Position numbers and translations under genes: made by a program. 34,622 bases of DNA from Saccoglossus kowalevskii (lineage: Eukaryota; Hemichordata; Enteropneusta; Harrimaniidae). Shown in pieces: positions 1 through 12,685 of the stretch. The stretch's first letter is position 1. Each line of letters begins with the position of its first letter. The notes beneath the pieces are model-generated. The model was not told the DNA's origin, did not search any database, and saw only the letters and a program-made list of their open reading frames with translations. The stretch spans positions 243,108-277,729 of the forward strand of contig NW_003135838.1 in the NCBI RefSeq assembly GCF_000003605.2, read 5' to 3'.

Positions 1-578
1 AATCATAGTATTGTTATTCAAGAGAACATTTAAACTGTTAAAACATTTATTCATTTTGGGATAGCAGAGAAATTGGCACAATTGTGGAAATAGGCAGTAT
101 CTCTCTGCTAAGACATTATGATTGGTCCAGTTGTTTTCAACCATCACATGGCATCCACACACTGAATTATAAATTCTTTGAAAAATACCAATTGTATTAC
201 TAAATGAGTTTAGTAAAAGTACCAAGTACATTTTTAGAGTTTGAAAACAAACTTTTTGGTATTTGAGATAAAGAAGTACTCTTATGCTTGTTCTCTGAAT
301 AGTGTTTGCAATATATTTTTAAAATCATTGTTTTTTTCATTAAAATTTTTTTTTTTTGAATTTTGTCTAAAGTTCTGACAAAATTTGGAGCCATAACGAA
401 AAAACAAAACAAATTTATAGTATTTACTGACAGAAATGCATGAGGAGTGCTGAACCTATGTCCCCTGCTTGCTGCAATGTATTCTACAGAGATAACAGCA
501 TTCTTTCAAAATTAGAGCAGAATAACTTCTAAGTTTGCAGCATGCAAGAAAAAAGCAGAAAGATGAGTGTTTACATAC
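1..578. other. Presumed next intron of the ACK-like gene; nothing else seen
   Basis: AT-rich sequence downstream (minus strand) of the GTATGT donor at 578. No exon continuing the SAM-like domain was found before the window edge. Short reading frames here have no recognisable domain. Confidence 0.4.
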
Positions 579-680
579 TTTGAGTTTGGTTGTAAAATCA
601 GTGTAGTAATGTGCCAGCTCACTGTCCACTAAAAAGTCATACAAATCTTTGTTCTTATGTTCTCTTGGCTTGTTCGACAT
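579..680 (-). CDS. First coding exon of an ACK/TNK-like tyrosine kinase (SAM-like N terminus), partial gene
   Basis: The exon runs from 727 to 579 on the minus strand. A pyrimidine-rich acceptor (TTTTTTTTGCAG, ending at 728) precedes it and a GTATGT donor follows AAA at 579, leaving phase 0. The ATG at 680-678 is preceded in frame, nine bases upstream in the same exon, by TAG, so this start is well fixed. The 34 residues include LYDFLVDSELAHYY (13-26) and end KLK. The spacing of L13, Y14, F16, L17, L22, Y25, Y26, F29 and L33 resembles the first helices of the SAM-like domain that opens ACK1/TNK2-family kinases. In that family this domain supports membrane targeting and dimerisation, followed by kinase, SH3 and CRIB regions; none of those lies in the window. 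A four-codon upstream ORF (ATG at 724) sits in the untranslated part of the exon. The exon structure is convincing; the family call rests on a short stretch, and another SAM protein is possible. Confidence 0.55.
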
Positions 681-727
681 TGTCGTCTACCTTTCAGTCG
701 TTGCTTCTCTCAACTTTGGTCCATTAT
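681..727 (-). other. 5' untranslated part of the ACK-like exon with a short uORF
   Basis: This is the stretch between the splice acceptor at 728-731 and the start codon at 680. It holds an upstream ATG (724-722) followed by three codons and TGA, out of frame with the main ORF, and a TAG in frame with the main ORF. The acceptor implies at least one untranslated upstream exon to the right. Confidence 0.5.
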
Positions 728-949
728 CTGCAAAAAAAACAAAATACTAAGAATCAGTGAATCATTGGAGAAACTGCTACTAGAAATTTGTGCGATTTGA
801 TGCACAACATTCTAGTAAAAACTGCTTTGACCTCAGTGAAATTTATACTACTATGAATATTTCAATAACTCACAAAATTCTTGAAAATTTATTTGGTTAT
901 TTCCCTAAAAAATGCTTAAAATGTTTATAGTATTTCTTCTTTAGGGTTT

Positions 950-1643
950 ATGCACGACCTCTAAAGGTCACAGATCCTTGTATATTTGGGGGTACAAGTT
1001 TTGTTGCCCCAAAACAGAAATAATTTTACCACCACACTGTGATGTAACACAGTGATGAACAAAACCCATATCACCACAGAGTAACATCACATGTGGTTAA
1101 ACTTTAAATTGTAAACACAGCCAGGTAGTCCAACCCTTGCGTGTATTTGTATGGTCTGATATCTACGGATTGAGGTAACAATTGTTTATTTTGACAAATT
1201 CATGTGTATATTTTTCGTAATTATTTTTCAGTCCCTTTTGGTTGAAATTAAAAAAAAAAACCAGTGAATTTGAACAAATATCACAAATAAGCAGAACTGT
1301 CACAACGTTTGCGTGAAATAGAACAGCATAGCATCTACAAAGTTAGCATATGAGGTGTGTGCAATGATATATTCGGTGTTATTTTTAGGAATAGTTCAAC
1401 TGTCAATACTCTGTTGTTTTACTATTTCATACTATGTGATTAAGCTTGTGATAATAATCATATTTTCCTTTAGGTTGACACTTGTGATTACCAGCAAAGT
1501 AACATCAATACAAAAATATTGTAGGATTACATAATATGCTTGCTGGCATTTTTAAGATAATATACACGCAATTGAGAAATTCTGTTTGGTAGTGAATTTG
1601 TACCCCAGAGAGTACCAGGATGTGTGACCTTTTGAAGGTCAAG
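950..1643. mobile_element. TIR element, GACCT..AGGTCACA family, about 700 bp
   Basis: The left end carries ACCTCTAAAGGTCACAGATCC and then GGGGGTACAA; the right end read backwards gives ACCTTCAAAAGGTCACACAT and then TGGGGTACAA. The inverted ends therefore match over about 45 bases. The interior has no transposase-like reading frame, so this is a non-autonomous element. Related ends occur at 20933-21133 and, singly, near 13786. Confidence 0.6.
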
Positions 1644-3275
1644 CACTTACAATGTAATGTCCCATTTTTAACTATTATTTGCGTTACAATGCTGAAACTA
1701 CAAAATTATTTTAAATTTTAAAGTTTAGTATGACAGTACAGCTTCCACATATCCAAAATTTTAAGTGTAAAAACACACTTGGACTATTAATTGCTGAATT
1801 TACAGTTTTGAAGAACAAAGATCAATGTTTCATACAGGTGCGAAATTTGTGTTTTTTCCCATAATCCACTGCACTTAATTCAATATGGTGGCGAGTACAT
1901 GTGCAAGTTTTGATCTGACCGAAGTGATCATGATATAAACTATGTCATATCCACAATTAGCACAAATTCCAACTATGAAATATATAGCCAAATAGTCACC
2001 TGACACTAATAAAATTTACGATTCCATTTTAGTTAATTATAAACTTAGTAAGACAAATTACTATTCAAATGAGCAAATCTTAGTGAATGTGATTAGAAGA
2101 CCACTATGCATGACCACAAATGACTCAAGTGACCTTGAATCTTTTTGACTCTAACCAAGTAACCACAAGGACAGATGTCAACGACCTCAAGAATGACTTC
2201 ATGACACAATGAACATCCCAGGGTATGGTATTGCTGCAACAGCGCCATCAACGGTGGGAATAGGAAATGAATCATAGCTACTAGTATCAGTACAATTTTA
2301 AAGATGTACCGGTATACCTAAAGTAAATGGATAAAAAATATTACTGAATACTCTGCTAAATGCCCAAATAATAATAATTCAATAATTTTTTTATCCTATG
2401 CGGATTCATTAATTTTGGTTTTGTGTTACATGAAAAAATAACAAATATTTTCAAAATCAACATTTGAACATCTCTACAAACTTTCACCCTGAAAGAATGC
2501 AGTCTGTGTTACTATATGGGTCAATTTTTAAATTCACTACTACATATTTAACCCTTTTTATCACTAGTTCCCTCATTTCACATACAAATGTACAAAATAG
2601 TCCTGTCTGCACTTTCCTTCAGATGATTGAGACAAAAAACCAAATTTTTTGAGTAAAAACTGAAAACTGAAAACGACAAATCTTGTCGGTTGGCTCTAAA
2701 ATTAGGGTTTATTTTCAGAAATATTATGGAATATAAGCAAAACATCACAGAAGAATTTGGACGAGAAAGGTTAAATATTTATTTCCAGTGTCAATTGTTT
2801 TACATACACAATATGCTATGGTACAACATACAATGAGTGCATGATGCGTAGAGGTCAATGGGTCAAGCACAAGTCTCGGATGAAGTCTTTACTACGATAG
2901 TTGAACGTTATTGTAGTCTTGATAATGAATGCTTAGTAACAAGCGCACCTCCCTATCTTACAGGTAATTACAATGTCTACTACCACACACACATGACTAA
3001 GCATGCGTGATTCCTTGTAGATTGTACCTTCCATCCAATAACCCTATTGTCCATCAGTTTCTATGAAACTGGATGAGCAATCAGCATTAAAGTATTTTAA
3101 CATTGCCACTATTTTTCTAATACCATTCACAAAATAAGGTCACATCAATTTTTTTATATAGGTCTTCAAGATTTTTTATCAAGACCTGTATCAAATGGGA
3201 AAATATGTCTATTTGATCCAAAATGAACAAAAATATAACAGAAAAATACACAAAAAAACACAAATGTTGTACCTA
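1644..3275. other. No gene seen; AT-rich intronic sequence
   Basis: Short reading frames here (for example 2093-2275 minus and 2464-2652 plus) lack recognisable domains, flanking splice signals and codon character. The palindrome TACCGGTA occurs at 2307. Confidence 0.3.
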
Positions 3276-3427
3276 AATGCAGTGAAAATAAAATCCACCA
3301 AATATACTTCTTTCCTATATTTTGCATTCAACTCATCAAAAATCAGTGAAAATAAATTCCATACAACACACCCAAAATGTCTTCTCAGCGAAAATTAATT
3401 CCAGCTGAAATCAAATATTTTACAGTA
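3276..3427 (-). mobile_element. MITE family A, copy 1 (one end decayed)
   Basis: The right end is AGCTGAAATCAAATATTTTACAGTA-like. The interior contains CATTCAACTCATCAAAAATC, shared with the four other family A copies but in the opposite orientation to those at 5457, 9387 and 16420. The left end lacks the full terminal repeat. Confidence 0.65.
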
Positions 3428-4433
3428 CTTTACAGACATTATGACGAATGCCGTACTTTAAAGGTATGGGTTTCTAAAATGATTACAGAACATGTCTTGT
3501 TACAGTGTTTGTGACAATTACAAAATGTTACAACATTCCCGGTCACCAGATAACGATGTGTGATCAGAAGTAAACGAGCACAAATGATAAAAATCTTTCC
3601 AACATGTAAACGCATGATTTTGAAACCCAAAAAAAGTTAAGTCCTGAAAAAAGACAAAACTATTTTAACGTTATGAATAATTTAGTAGTAGTCTAGTTTC
3701 TGTTTACTTAATAGTTTGTCGGAATAGACATTTTGAATAATTCACAGAATTCAAGTACATTTATATAGCTATTATTTTCAGATGAAATGCATTTTCGCTT
3801 TGTTTATTGTCGGTTTGTATAATTTTTACATATAATTTATACATACAATGCCATTAACTAAAAGAATACAGTCATTTTCGCGAAGAATAGGCTAGTGATC
3901 ATCAGTTTTTTTTTAAAGATAGTATCCTCCCTCATATTGACTGGAAGTACAATTTATTACAAAATGAATTCTGGGTATTTTCATTTAATAAAAACACCTT
4001 TTCCAGAATAAAATTAACATGCTTTCAAAATGTTGGTCAACATTTGCAGTTGATGGGAAATTATGCTCATTTGGACCAACATTAACAAAGAATTCGAAGA
4101 AAAATACAAAAAAATGTGCAAAATGTAGCAGCAAAAGTTTGGCGGGAAAAAAGATGGCACTCGGTACGGTAATATTAAAAGCAAATTTTAGTTTAAAGCC
4201 CTGACATGTGAAGTTACATGTCAATTTGTTTAAATTTATAACAGATGCTTTGGTATCTTGGCTAACTTGTATATCATCTTGATTAATTCAAAGGTGTGAT
4301 AAATAAAACAAAATCAAATGGACATGTTTCTTTTATTATTTGTCGTGTTTCTCATTTCATATTTGTAAAATAAATAAAAACATTTTAAAATCATTCAATA
4401 TATTTGTGTCTTCTCATTAAATGTAATATCCAC
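3428..4433. other. No gene seen; contains a small palindrome
   Basis: AT-rich. Overlapping antiparallel reading frames at 3985-4224 have no recognised domain. TGACATGT and ACATGTCA form an 8-bp inverted repeat at 4202-4223. Confidence 0.3.
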
Positions 4434-4490
4434 AAGCTCATTAATATTCATGAGCTCATTAATATGCATGAACTCATTAATATTCACGAG
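4434..4490. repeat. Short tandem repeat, about three units of 21 bp
   Basis: Successive units read GCTCATTAATATTCAT, GCTCATTAATATGCAT and ACTCATTAATATTCAC, joined by GA. The units differ by single substitutions. Confidence 0.75.
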
Positions 4491-4723
4491 TGACCAGCAC
4501 TCTGGTTGGGCTGGTGAGATGCAATAATTAAAGTGTTCACACGATATCTGCGTTAAAGTTTTCTTGTCAACAGCTGAACATCACCGAGCAGCGACATATA
4601 TTTGGTTTATAAGTTTTTAGCATCTTAAGGTGTCATAAAATCACCGAATAGCGCGTGGGATTCTCTGTTCGAAGATTGAATGTGATATAAATATATGATG
4701 TGAAGCATCGGATACACACCACA

Positions 4724-4935
4724 TACTGTAAAAGGGTTAATTATTCACTGGGTTTTAATTTTGCTTATTTCGCTGACTGGAAAATGTGCTAAATTAAAAT
4801 CCAGTGAATATGTAAAATTTAGCATAGAACACATTATCTAAATGATAAAACCGTGAATGATAAAACCCACTGAATATGCCTGAAATGGAAAATCAGCGAA
4901 ATTTTAACCCACTGAAAATTAATCATTTTACAGTA
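4724..4935 (+). mobile_element. MITE family B, copy 1 (212 bp, both ends intact)
   Basis: It starts TACTGTAAAAGGGTTAATTA and ends ATTAATCATTTTACAGTA, giving imperfect inverted ends of about 45 bp that also share CACTGGGTTTTAA-like sequence. It has a near-identical copy at 24066-24276 and a shorter one at 34280. It is non-coding. Confidence 0.8.
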
Positions 4936-5456
4936 CATGAGTTTTTCCAATATACCGGTACTCATGTTACCACTGTTTACAAGCAAACATTGACAATTAC
5001 GTATGGTCTGTTAGAGTGTTCAGTATGCACCCAAAGCAGAATTCAAACAGCAATGCATGACCAGATTTATTGTAGCAAAGACAATAAATAACTTTGTTGA
5101 TGAATGCACAAAACGTGAGGTGTAATGCCGTAAATTTCAAAATTAAACATTTTTAGCCAAGTTACTCAGAATTGAAAAGTCTTTTGAGTAAGTTCTGCTG
5201 ATAATACAACTTCAACAAATCAATACTTTCATGGTTTTAATAGAGGAAATACCGGTAGAGAACTTTCAATGACTACAATGATGAGCAGGGATTCACTGTT
5301 TTTCATTGGGATTCTCGTAAAATTTCAAGGACGCCACCCCTATTCATCAATGATATATACTGTACCATATATAAATTTAAATGGGAATAAATAAAACAGG
5401 GAAATCTTGTGGTTTATACGTGTATATATAAAATGTTCTATTACTGCACCGGTAAA

Positions 5457-5644
5457 TACTAAAATATTTTAGCTGGATTAATTTTCGCTGAAAACACTTT
5501 TCAGGTGTTTTGTATGGAATTTATTGTCACTGATTTTTGACGAGTTGAATGAAAAATATAAGAAACAAGGTATATTCGCTGTATTTTATTTTCACTGAAA
5601 ATAGCAAAAATTAATTCCAAGTGAAAATAAAGTATTCTACAGTA
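5457..5644 (+). mobile_element. MITE family A, copy 2
   Basis: It starts TACTAAAATATTTTAGCTGG and ends AAAGTATTCTACAGTA. The interior has TTTTTGACGAGTTGAATG and GTATATTCGCTG, diagnostic of this family. Both inverted ends carry TTAATTTTCGCTGAAAA-like sequence. Confidence 0.75.
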
Positions 5645-5940
5645 GATTATTTTATGCAAGTGAATACATTAAATATGTACATGTACATGTATTTATTCTA
5701 TAAGAACAGCATCTCTAATAGGGAATTATTAACAAAATTTGTTTCAGAATAATAAATTTGTAATTAATTCATTTAAAAAACAGTGCATTCATGAATTGGT
5801 TTTCAGGCACTGAATAAAACACATGTAAACTGACACAATATAATTATAATAACATTACAATTTAACAAGGTGTTAATTGATATTTGCAGTATTGGCTGCA
5901 TAGTATTTAAAGATTGTGTATATGCAGAAATGTTAATTAA

Positions 5941-6502
5941 GGTAGAAGCCTACTCATAAATTAAAATACCCAGAATTAATTCATTTTGCAATAACCTGTA
6001 CTCCAAGGCAATACAAGGATATTGACTAAAAAAGTTGGGTGTCACCAGCTTTTTTTTTTGAGAAAATGATGATTGTATTTTAGTGGAAAGTCTCCATTTT
6101 GACACGATTATAACACTTTTACCATAGGTTCCCATGACAGAGATATTATGCAATATCGCAAAATCTAGCCTGGTGACATAAGCTGAAAAAATCATATATT
6201 GTTAATGATGGAGCACTTGTTGTTGTTGTGAATTATTTAAAAATTTTTGCTTTTGGAAAGGCTTCAAAAAATGCAATTTTTCTTTAACATTGTGTTTTAT
6301 GGAAATGTTCTAAAAATAGCAATTTCAGGAAATATTAGAACATGTTTCTCAAAAAGCATAACTGTAACACACAAAACAATGCTATTTCATTGTACCATGA
6401 GACATTAGCTTCAGGATTGTACATAATAAACTAATTAACATTGTCATGCGATTTATGACCAATTTTGTCAAAAATTATGACTACATTTTGTGGGCTTCTA
6501 CC
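5941..6502. mobile_element. Possible TIR element with GGTAGAAGCC ends, about 560 bp
   Basis: The left end is TTAAGGTAGAAGCC and the right end read backwards is TTACGGTAGAAGCC; both then share a CTCATAA/GTCATAA block. The interior is AT-rich without a transposase frame. A stretch inside (about 6060-6180) loosely resembles 14035-14170, suggesting an old dispersed repeat. Confidence 0.45.
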
Positions 6503-6584
6503 GTAATTCAAGTCTGGTAAAAATGAATAGTACCGGTAGTATGTGAAGTCAGTAATTCTTGAAGATAACGACGACCCATGCAAA

Positions 6585-6698
6585 ACATTATGGGAAGGAC
6601 ATAATCTCAAACTAAATTGATGACATTATGGGAAGGACATAATCCCAAACTAAATTGATGACATTATGGGAAGGACATAATCCCAAACTAAATTGATG
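6585..6698 (+). repeat. Tandem repeat, three units of 38 bp
   Basis: Each unit begins ACATTATGGGAAGGACATAA and ends CTAAATTGATG. Units start at 6585, 6623 and 6661. The only difference seen is one T/C change in the first unit, which points to a recent expansion. Confidence 0.9.
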
Positions 6699-7495
6699 AC
6701 AATTACATATATGTGTTATAATTATAATCAAATTTATTTTGATTTTATTTTCCATTGAAATGATAAAATTCTCTACATGTGACAGAAACGATCTTTTTCT
6801 TTAGTTTAAATATTACAGCAATTTTCTCAGAAAAACTTTTGTACCTTTTTAGTTTTATTTTCATTTTAAATTCTTGTTCAGGAAAATTATAATTTTTTTT
6901 ATATTGTTAGTTTTGTGAAAAAGGCTTCCTTACTTAGAATACACTTTAAAATAATTACAAATGCTGGAATAAATATTGACAATTTGATAACTTCCTTATC
7001 CTTATGACCACCATTATTTTCCCCGCAATGTTAAATGTTTTGCAATATTTTTCATGTTTTATAAACATTTTTCTATGATTTATTCATAAATTTTTGACTG
7101 AACAGATGTAATTTTTTTATTGGCTACTCGCCTTAATCAAATAAAAAAAAAAATCTGGAAATAATTATGTGGGTTCAAAAAAGTTGACTTCAACTGTCAA
7201 AGGGTTAACATAGTCACTAGCTACCACAGGGTGTCTAACCAGAAGAAACAAGAGAATCTTTTCCACAACAAACAGTGTTATATTTGAACATATGCAGGGT
7301 TTGTACATTCAGTGAAGGAAATATGAAGGGTATTATTACATCCAGGACTCTATAAATTCCCTGCACATGCATAAGATGCAGCCAGAAATTAATGTCACTT
7401 CTTGCTAAAATGACATATTTTGTACTTTCATCTTTCAATGAAAACAATACATTGAGTTAGAATGTTCATTTTTTGAAACAGCCTGAAAAATCCAC

Positions 7496-7716
7496 TACCG
7501 TAAAACATGACTTTTTAGCAAAGCATGTTATTTTAGCTAATTTAGCTATCTGTAATTTTGTTAATTCAAGAAGTCGCTAATTTAAAATAAAGTATATTCT
7601 CACAATGAGATGATTCTCAGAATGATGGCACTTTAGCTAAATTAAGATTCAGTTAATTCATGCATGGAGTCAATATCACTAAAATAGCATGTAGCTATTT
7701 AAACATGTTTTACAGA
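7496..7716. mobile_element. MITE family C, single copy
   Basis: The left end is TACCGTAAAACATG; the right end read backwards is TTCTGTAAAACATG, and both sides carry TAGC-rich AT sequence. The ends are of the same TACTGTAAAA type as families A, B, D and E but the interior differs. Confidence 0.55.
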
Positions 7717-7838
7717 ATTACATACCTATAAACCCTACCACCAACACTAATAAGTACAATTCTGACCAAAAAATATGTAGAATGTATACCAGTTTGTGCA
7801 CCTATTGTAAATCATTGATTATAAGATATTAAATTCAA

Positions 7839-8001
7839 TACCGTAAAACCATTTCACTATTTTGATGGATTTGGCAGAGAAACAGAGTTTTATTGTTATT
7901 TTACATGTTTTTGTGGATTTACGGTAATTTAACAAATTTTACTCATCAGTGAAAATAGCAAAATAAAAAAAAATCAGCGAATAACTAATGCATTTACAGA
8001 A
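7839..8001. mobile_element. MITE family D, copy 1
   Basis: It starts TACCGTAAAACCATTTCAC and ends AATGCATTTACAGAA. The interior segment GCAAAATAAA followed by CAGCGA and a TAATGCATTTACAG ending is shared with 25498-25694. Confidence 0.5.
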
Positions 8002-9386
8002 CTCGGATCAGAATAGTGGTTTGAGAGATACACAGTGACAGTAAAGGTACCAGAAAATGGAGAATATCATCAATATCACGTACAGCAAGGACAACTGTAA
8101 AATGATGTGTGAGCTCACAACGGGGTACTCACTCATCGACTACAAAATGTAACCACATAAAATGCCCTGTATGTTAGTTATGCCATACACAAACATGTGA
8201 ACGGAATGTGTTATATTGCAATCTACAGAGACAGTGAACTAATCAAATAATTAAACTATGGATCCTACCAGGTATAGAATAACATCGTACAGCTGCTCAT
8301 GTTTAAAGGACCTGAAGATATCGGGAATCATGGGTAAAAATAACAGGTCAAAGGTCAGATTCATCCATATTTGCGTACTCAATGAATGTAACATTATATA
8401 ATAACTGGCATTAAAAATAGCAATTATTAAATCAATTATGTAATAACAAATACTAGTGTGCATTACAGTTTGAGTACGACCTTTGACCCAGGGTTTTTAA
8501 GTTTTGATCACATCAAATCAAATTTGATAGAACATTGTCAAGTCACAAAATGTACAATGTAAAAAAAAAATAAGTATTTTTTAAAAGTTTGCGAGAACCA
8601 TAAAATTATATGCGTATTAAGATTATATTCAGTAGTTGCTGTCAGTCAGTCATTACACACAATAAGTTTAGAAATAAAAGCTAAAAAAAATATACGTGTT
8701 ACCTAATCAGTCAAATTTTTTTTAAATTAACTATAATTAATTACAGGGCTGGCTAAAACACTTAATGCACAGGTAATTGATTTTGAAATGTACAATTTCA
8801 GCGAGGTTGTTTTGAAATTAACTATGATTACCAGTATACAAATGTATAAGATTTTTAGTTGTACATATACCTCACAAGGATAAACACACAATACAGATGA
8901 ATATAGACATAAAACAGAAAAGTCAATAAATGTGGCCATGATTCCCAGACAACTGAAAGTGATCTGTCTGTGTATTCATGCATGCACGGAATCTATCACA
9001 ACACAGTCAATCAGCATAGAAACACAATGCTGCAGGGCAAAGCCAATTTACACCATTACAAGGCATGCTACACTCTATGGCTGTGGACACTGGTGGACAT
9101 CCCATTCACAGCAATCAATAGCATTGCATACCTAAGCATTGACTTTAAAAGGCAGTCTTTTCATAGAGTCTGAAAAGGTACAATTATCATGCATGAATCC
9201 TTGATATAGGCACATCGAGGCAGGTTTTCCTAATTACAGAGTTCTGCTGTTCAGACTCGTAAATGCAAATTCATTCACCATAAAGATGCAATATGGACGA
9301 AAAGATATATTTTTTTATATTTTTGTTCGATACCGATACTGCATGTTGATGACCAAATTGAATTATGAGTTATCACAAAATAAAAA
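8002..9386. other. No gene seen
   Basis: The block at 8930-9180 is somewhat less AT-rich and open in two frames, but neither translation is recognisable and no splice sites frame it. The rest is AT-rich. Confidence 0.3.
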
Positions 9387-9556
9387 TACTGTAAAATACT
9401 TTTCATTGAAAAGACATTTTGAGGTTTTTGTAGTTAATTTATTTTCACTGATTTTTGATGAGTTGAATGTAAAATACAAGAAAAATAGTATATTTACTGG
9501 ATTTTATTTTCCTTGAATCATCCTTTCTGTGAAAATAAATTCCAATATCTTTTATG
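9387..9556 (+). mobile_element. MITE family A, copy 3 (right end decayed)
   Basis: It starts TACTGTAAAATACTTTTCATTG and contains TTTTTGATGAGTTGAATG and TATATTTACTGGATTTTATT as in the other copies. The right terminal repeat breaks down after GAAAATAAATTCCAA. Confidence 0.7.
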
Positions 9557-10515
9557 CAAACATAACAGTATCGTTTCATAAAAATTGAAAAACTCTGATA
9601 TTTATCTGCAGAGAATGTTTCTTTTCATACCAAGAACAATCAATGTAACACACATATATACCATTAAAGTTATATAAAACTGGATTTCTGAACTTGACCA
9701 TTTTTCATGTATGTCAACAATTGAATTGGTCTTGTCATGTGATATATTTTGTATAAACCATGCAATCTGATTGGTGCAGATAGAAATACAGTAACCTGAA
9801 CGGAAATGTACGCTATAGACATGTATTAGACTTGTTTTCTTTGTACATGTATAAGTAATAACTTTATTGTTATTGAATATCTGTTGAGATATAGATAAAA
9901 TCACATTAAAGAATAAAATCATGATAATAAAAAAGTAAAAACCAAAAATTTGGTTGAGATAAAAGTAAAATAAGTACATTGCATAGATGGTAATATTACA
10001 ATAAAATGGTTTTTTTTGGTTTTTTTTTGATGGTTCTGATATGAGTAAATTTATTTATTCAAACTCTCTTTGGAAAACAACTGTAGATAAGTTGACCAAG
10101 TTCAATAATGGTTTCCTGATGTGTACTTTTTAATAATTTGGTAAATTGCTGTTCTACTGAACAGATAATAGGAACAATGTTAAATTTGTTAAAAAATTTG
10201 TACTATTATATCTACAGAAAAACCCTCTCGATGGTCACTGAATCAAAGTTCTAATGCCAAAAATAAAGAACTCCAGATACGGTTTTGTAACCACGGAAAC
10301 ATCAGACAAATAGAATCTATCTAGAAGGATAAATGTTTTGTTAAATATATGGTATATCCATGTATCAAAATTGCTGCAAGCAATCGAGAATGATGGCAGT
10401 GACAGTGATGGATTTTGTAGAGACATCACATGTCACCCATGCAGTCACCCATGACATGCCATAACACTCATACAGATATGGACAAATGAAATAAGTCTGC
10501 TGTTTCAGGTTCTAC

Positions 10516-10699
10516 TACTGTAAAATCTGTATTAGAAGCCGCAGCTTCTATTAAAATGGCACAATGCAACAGAGGGGATGCGGCTTCTATTAGAGCATCT
10601 ACACATATGAGAAATGATGAATTTTTTATTCTCAATTATTCAGAAAGAATGGGTGCGACTTCGATTAGGGTTTTGGCTTTTAATACAGATTTTAAGGTA
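10516..10699. mobile_element. MITE family E with TACTGTAAAATCTGTATTA ends
   Basis: The left end is TACTGTAAAATCTGTATTAG; the right end read backwards is TACCTTAAAATCTGTATTAA, matching at all but a few positions. Inside, GCGGCTTCTATTAGAGC and GCGACTTCGATTAGGGT are related subrepeats. The reading frame through it (10556-10744) is therefore an artefact. TACCGGTA follows immediately at 10701. Confidence 0.7.
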
Positions 10700-12685
10700 C
10701 TACCGGTACATATTTTGGAAGAGATTGAAAAGTTTATTTTATGAAAATTAGCTATATTCTTTATACCAATGTTGTAATTCTTTGGTTCATTTCTTTCCTT
10801 CTACTAATGTAATTAGTGATTTTCACATGCTCTTTTTGAAGATGTGCTCCTAATAGTGTAAATAACGGTAGTTGTATTAAGGTAAAATTATCATGAAAAC
10901 TAACCTACATGTAGATTTAATGTCTGTAGTTAAACCATTATTATTACCTAAGAGTAAACCTCATTAGGAAAAAACAAAAAAAATCAATTAAAATAAAACA
11001 AAATAGTAAACTCTGCACAGTATATTTTTATTGACAACATCAACTTCGTTTATTTGACCTAAATGAAATTTGTCGGATATGAATTCTGATAAAGACACAT
11101 GCTGTGAATCTGATTATGTTTGAGGAAAAGACAACGATAAACAAAATGCACACTGTACTAAAAGAAATTGAGCAACATCTCAAAGAATAGAGGCATGGCC
11201 TTATTACTCAAGCATGTACATTTTTGTAAAACCAGAATAAACGATGAAAAATCGATCTAGTTATTTTTAAACTACTAGTATTATGGTAATCATAATTTCT
11301 ACTAATACTTGCCATTCACTGGAAGCCTTTTTTGAAAGAGGATGGTCAGAACAGAGGAAGATCACACTGCCGAACTTACATTTTCATTTATTCTATATCT
11401 TGTTTACATTCAATCTATAATTTTCGGCTTATGTAATGAAGTTAGATTTGATTCATGTAGACTTTCACATTTTTAGGAAACCACACAAATTGTAGATGTC
11501 CTGGTCCAGAGAAAAAATCAGTTTTGGAGGCATTACTGTAGATATTTTACTGATAATTAGAAAAACTGGGGATCCCACAATGTGGAAAACAGATAATAAA
11601 AGTTGAAGAAGATACTTTTCAGGCTTTCACGAGTAACTGTTCACAGCTACGTCAGCCAGTAAAGACTACGGTACTTTGACAATTTTAAATTATTAATTAA
11701 ATTCATAAATTGACCCACTAATCTAAAATCGTTCTGGAAAAAAAATAAAACATTTTATGACTGCGGCACACATAGCAGGTGATAGGACACAATAAACAGG
11801 AAGACACATTCTCATTCATGAGTTCAAACTGTCTGGGCACTGTACAGACAATATAAAGTAAGTGAGTCATCTCTGTACATGTACATTCCAACAAAAAGAC
11901 CTGAAATTCACGGAGGCACCAACGGCAAGTGCCTGGATGCCCCATTTAACATATCTAGATACACCCTATATTAATCCCACACTCAATGGTATTTTTATCA
12001 GTTTGACCTCAAAATTGGGAGCACTCTAGATTCTGAAGTACTTGTAGCAAGTTTCCTACCTCACAGTCTAGGTTTGAACAGGGGCACATGTAGTACATGT
12101 ATGCATATATATGTGTGCTGGTAAATGGCGCCTTTTTGTTGGCAAGGCTCTGTTAGAATACAGTACGGGTCATTCAGTTATAAGCATACCAATGATACTG
12201 TAAACTGATTAATTTTCTCTGCTAGAAATTCTTGAAGACCAAATTTTGCAAAATTCACTGACACTGAATATTGCAAGACCCCCGAGATGTACACGCAGCT
12301 GTAGCTAATTCAGCCTCCTAAAAAACAATACAAGTAGGTACGAGTATCGCAGTACCATTGGTACTGATATTGGTCGTCTAATCATTGTATAATGTGTAGG
12401 GTATCACATATGATGACACAACTCATATTGACAAATCTACTAACTAGTAGTGTTTTGTGATTACATCATAAAATTAAATATTATGCTCTCAGTATGTACA
12501 TGTATTTACTGCGACAAAATTTCTCTCGTAAAATGTTTACAGTCAAGAATGCCAACTACGATATAATGTGTGTTGTTAAAACTGCGAATATTACAGATGA
12601 AATAGTACATCTCTGAGTTATGTTTGTACGTTGTATCGATTTATACTTTGCTCAAAATTTGTAATTTCTTTTATTGTTTACTACA
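10700..12685. other. No gene seen
   Basis: AT-rich intronic sequence with several ACATGTAC-type palindromes (for example near 11877, 12092 and 12498). No domain-bearing frames or convincing splice pairs. Confidence 0.3.

Noticed and set aside
3985-4224. Antiparallel overlapping frames (79 and 61 residues)
   Set aside because: Neither translation is recognisable; low-complexity A-rich sequence opens both.
8932-9173. Two overlapping plus-strand frames of 67 residues
   Set aside because: No domain and no framing splice sites; less AT-rich composition alone is not evidence of coding.
9602-9979. Minus-strand frame of 125 residues, hydrophobic
   Set aside because: AT-rich, no recognised domain, no splice sites; its length is explained by low GC content and chance.
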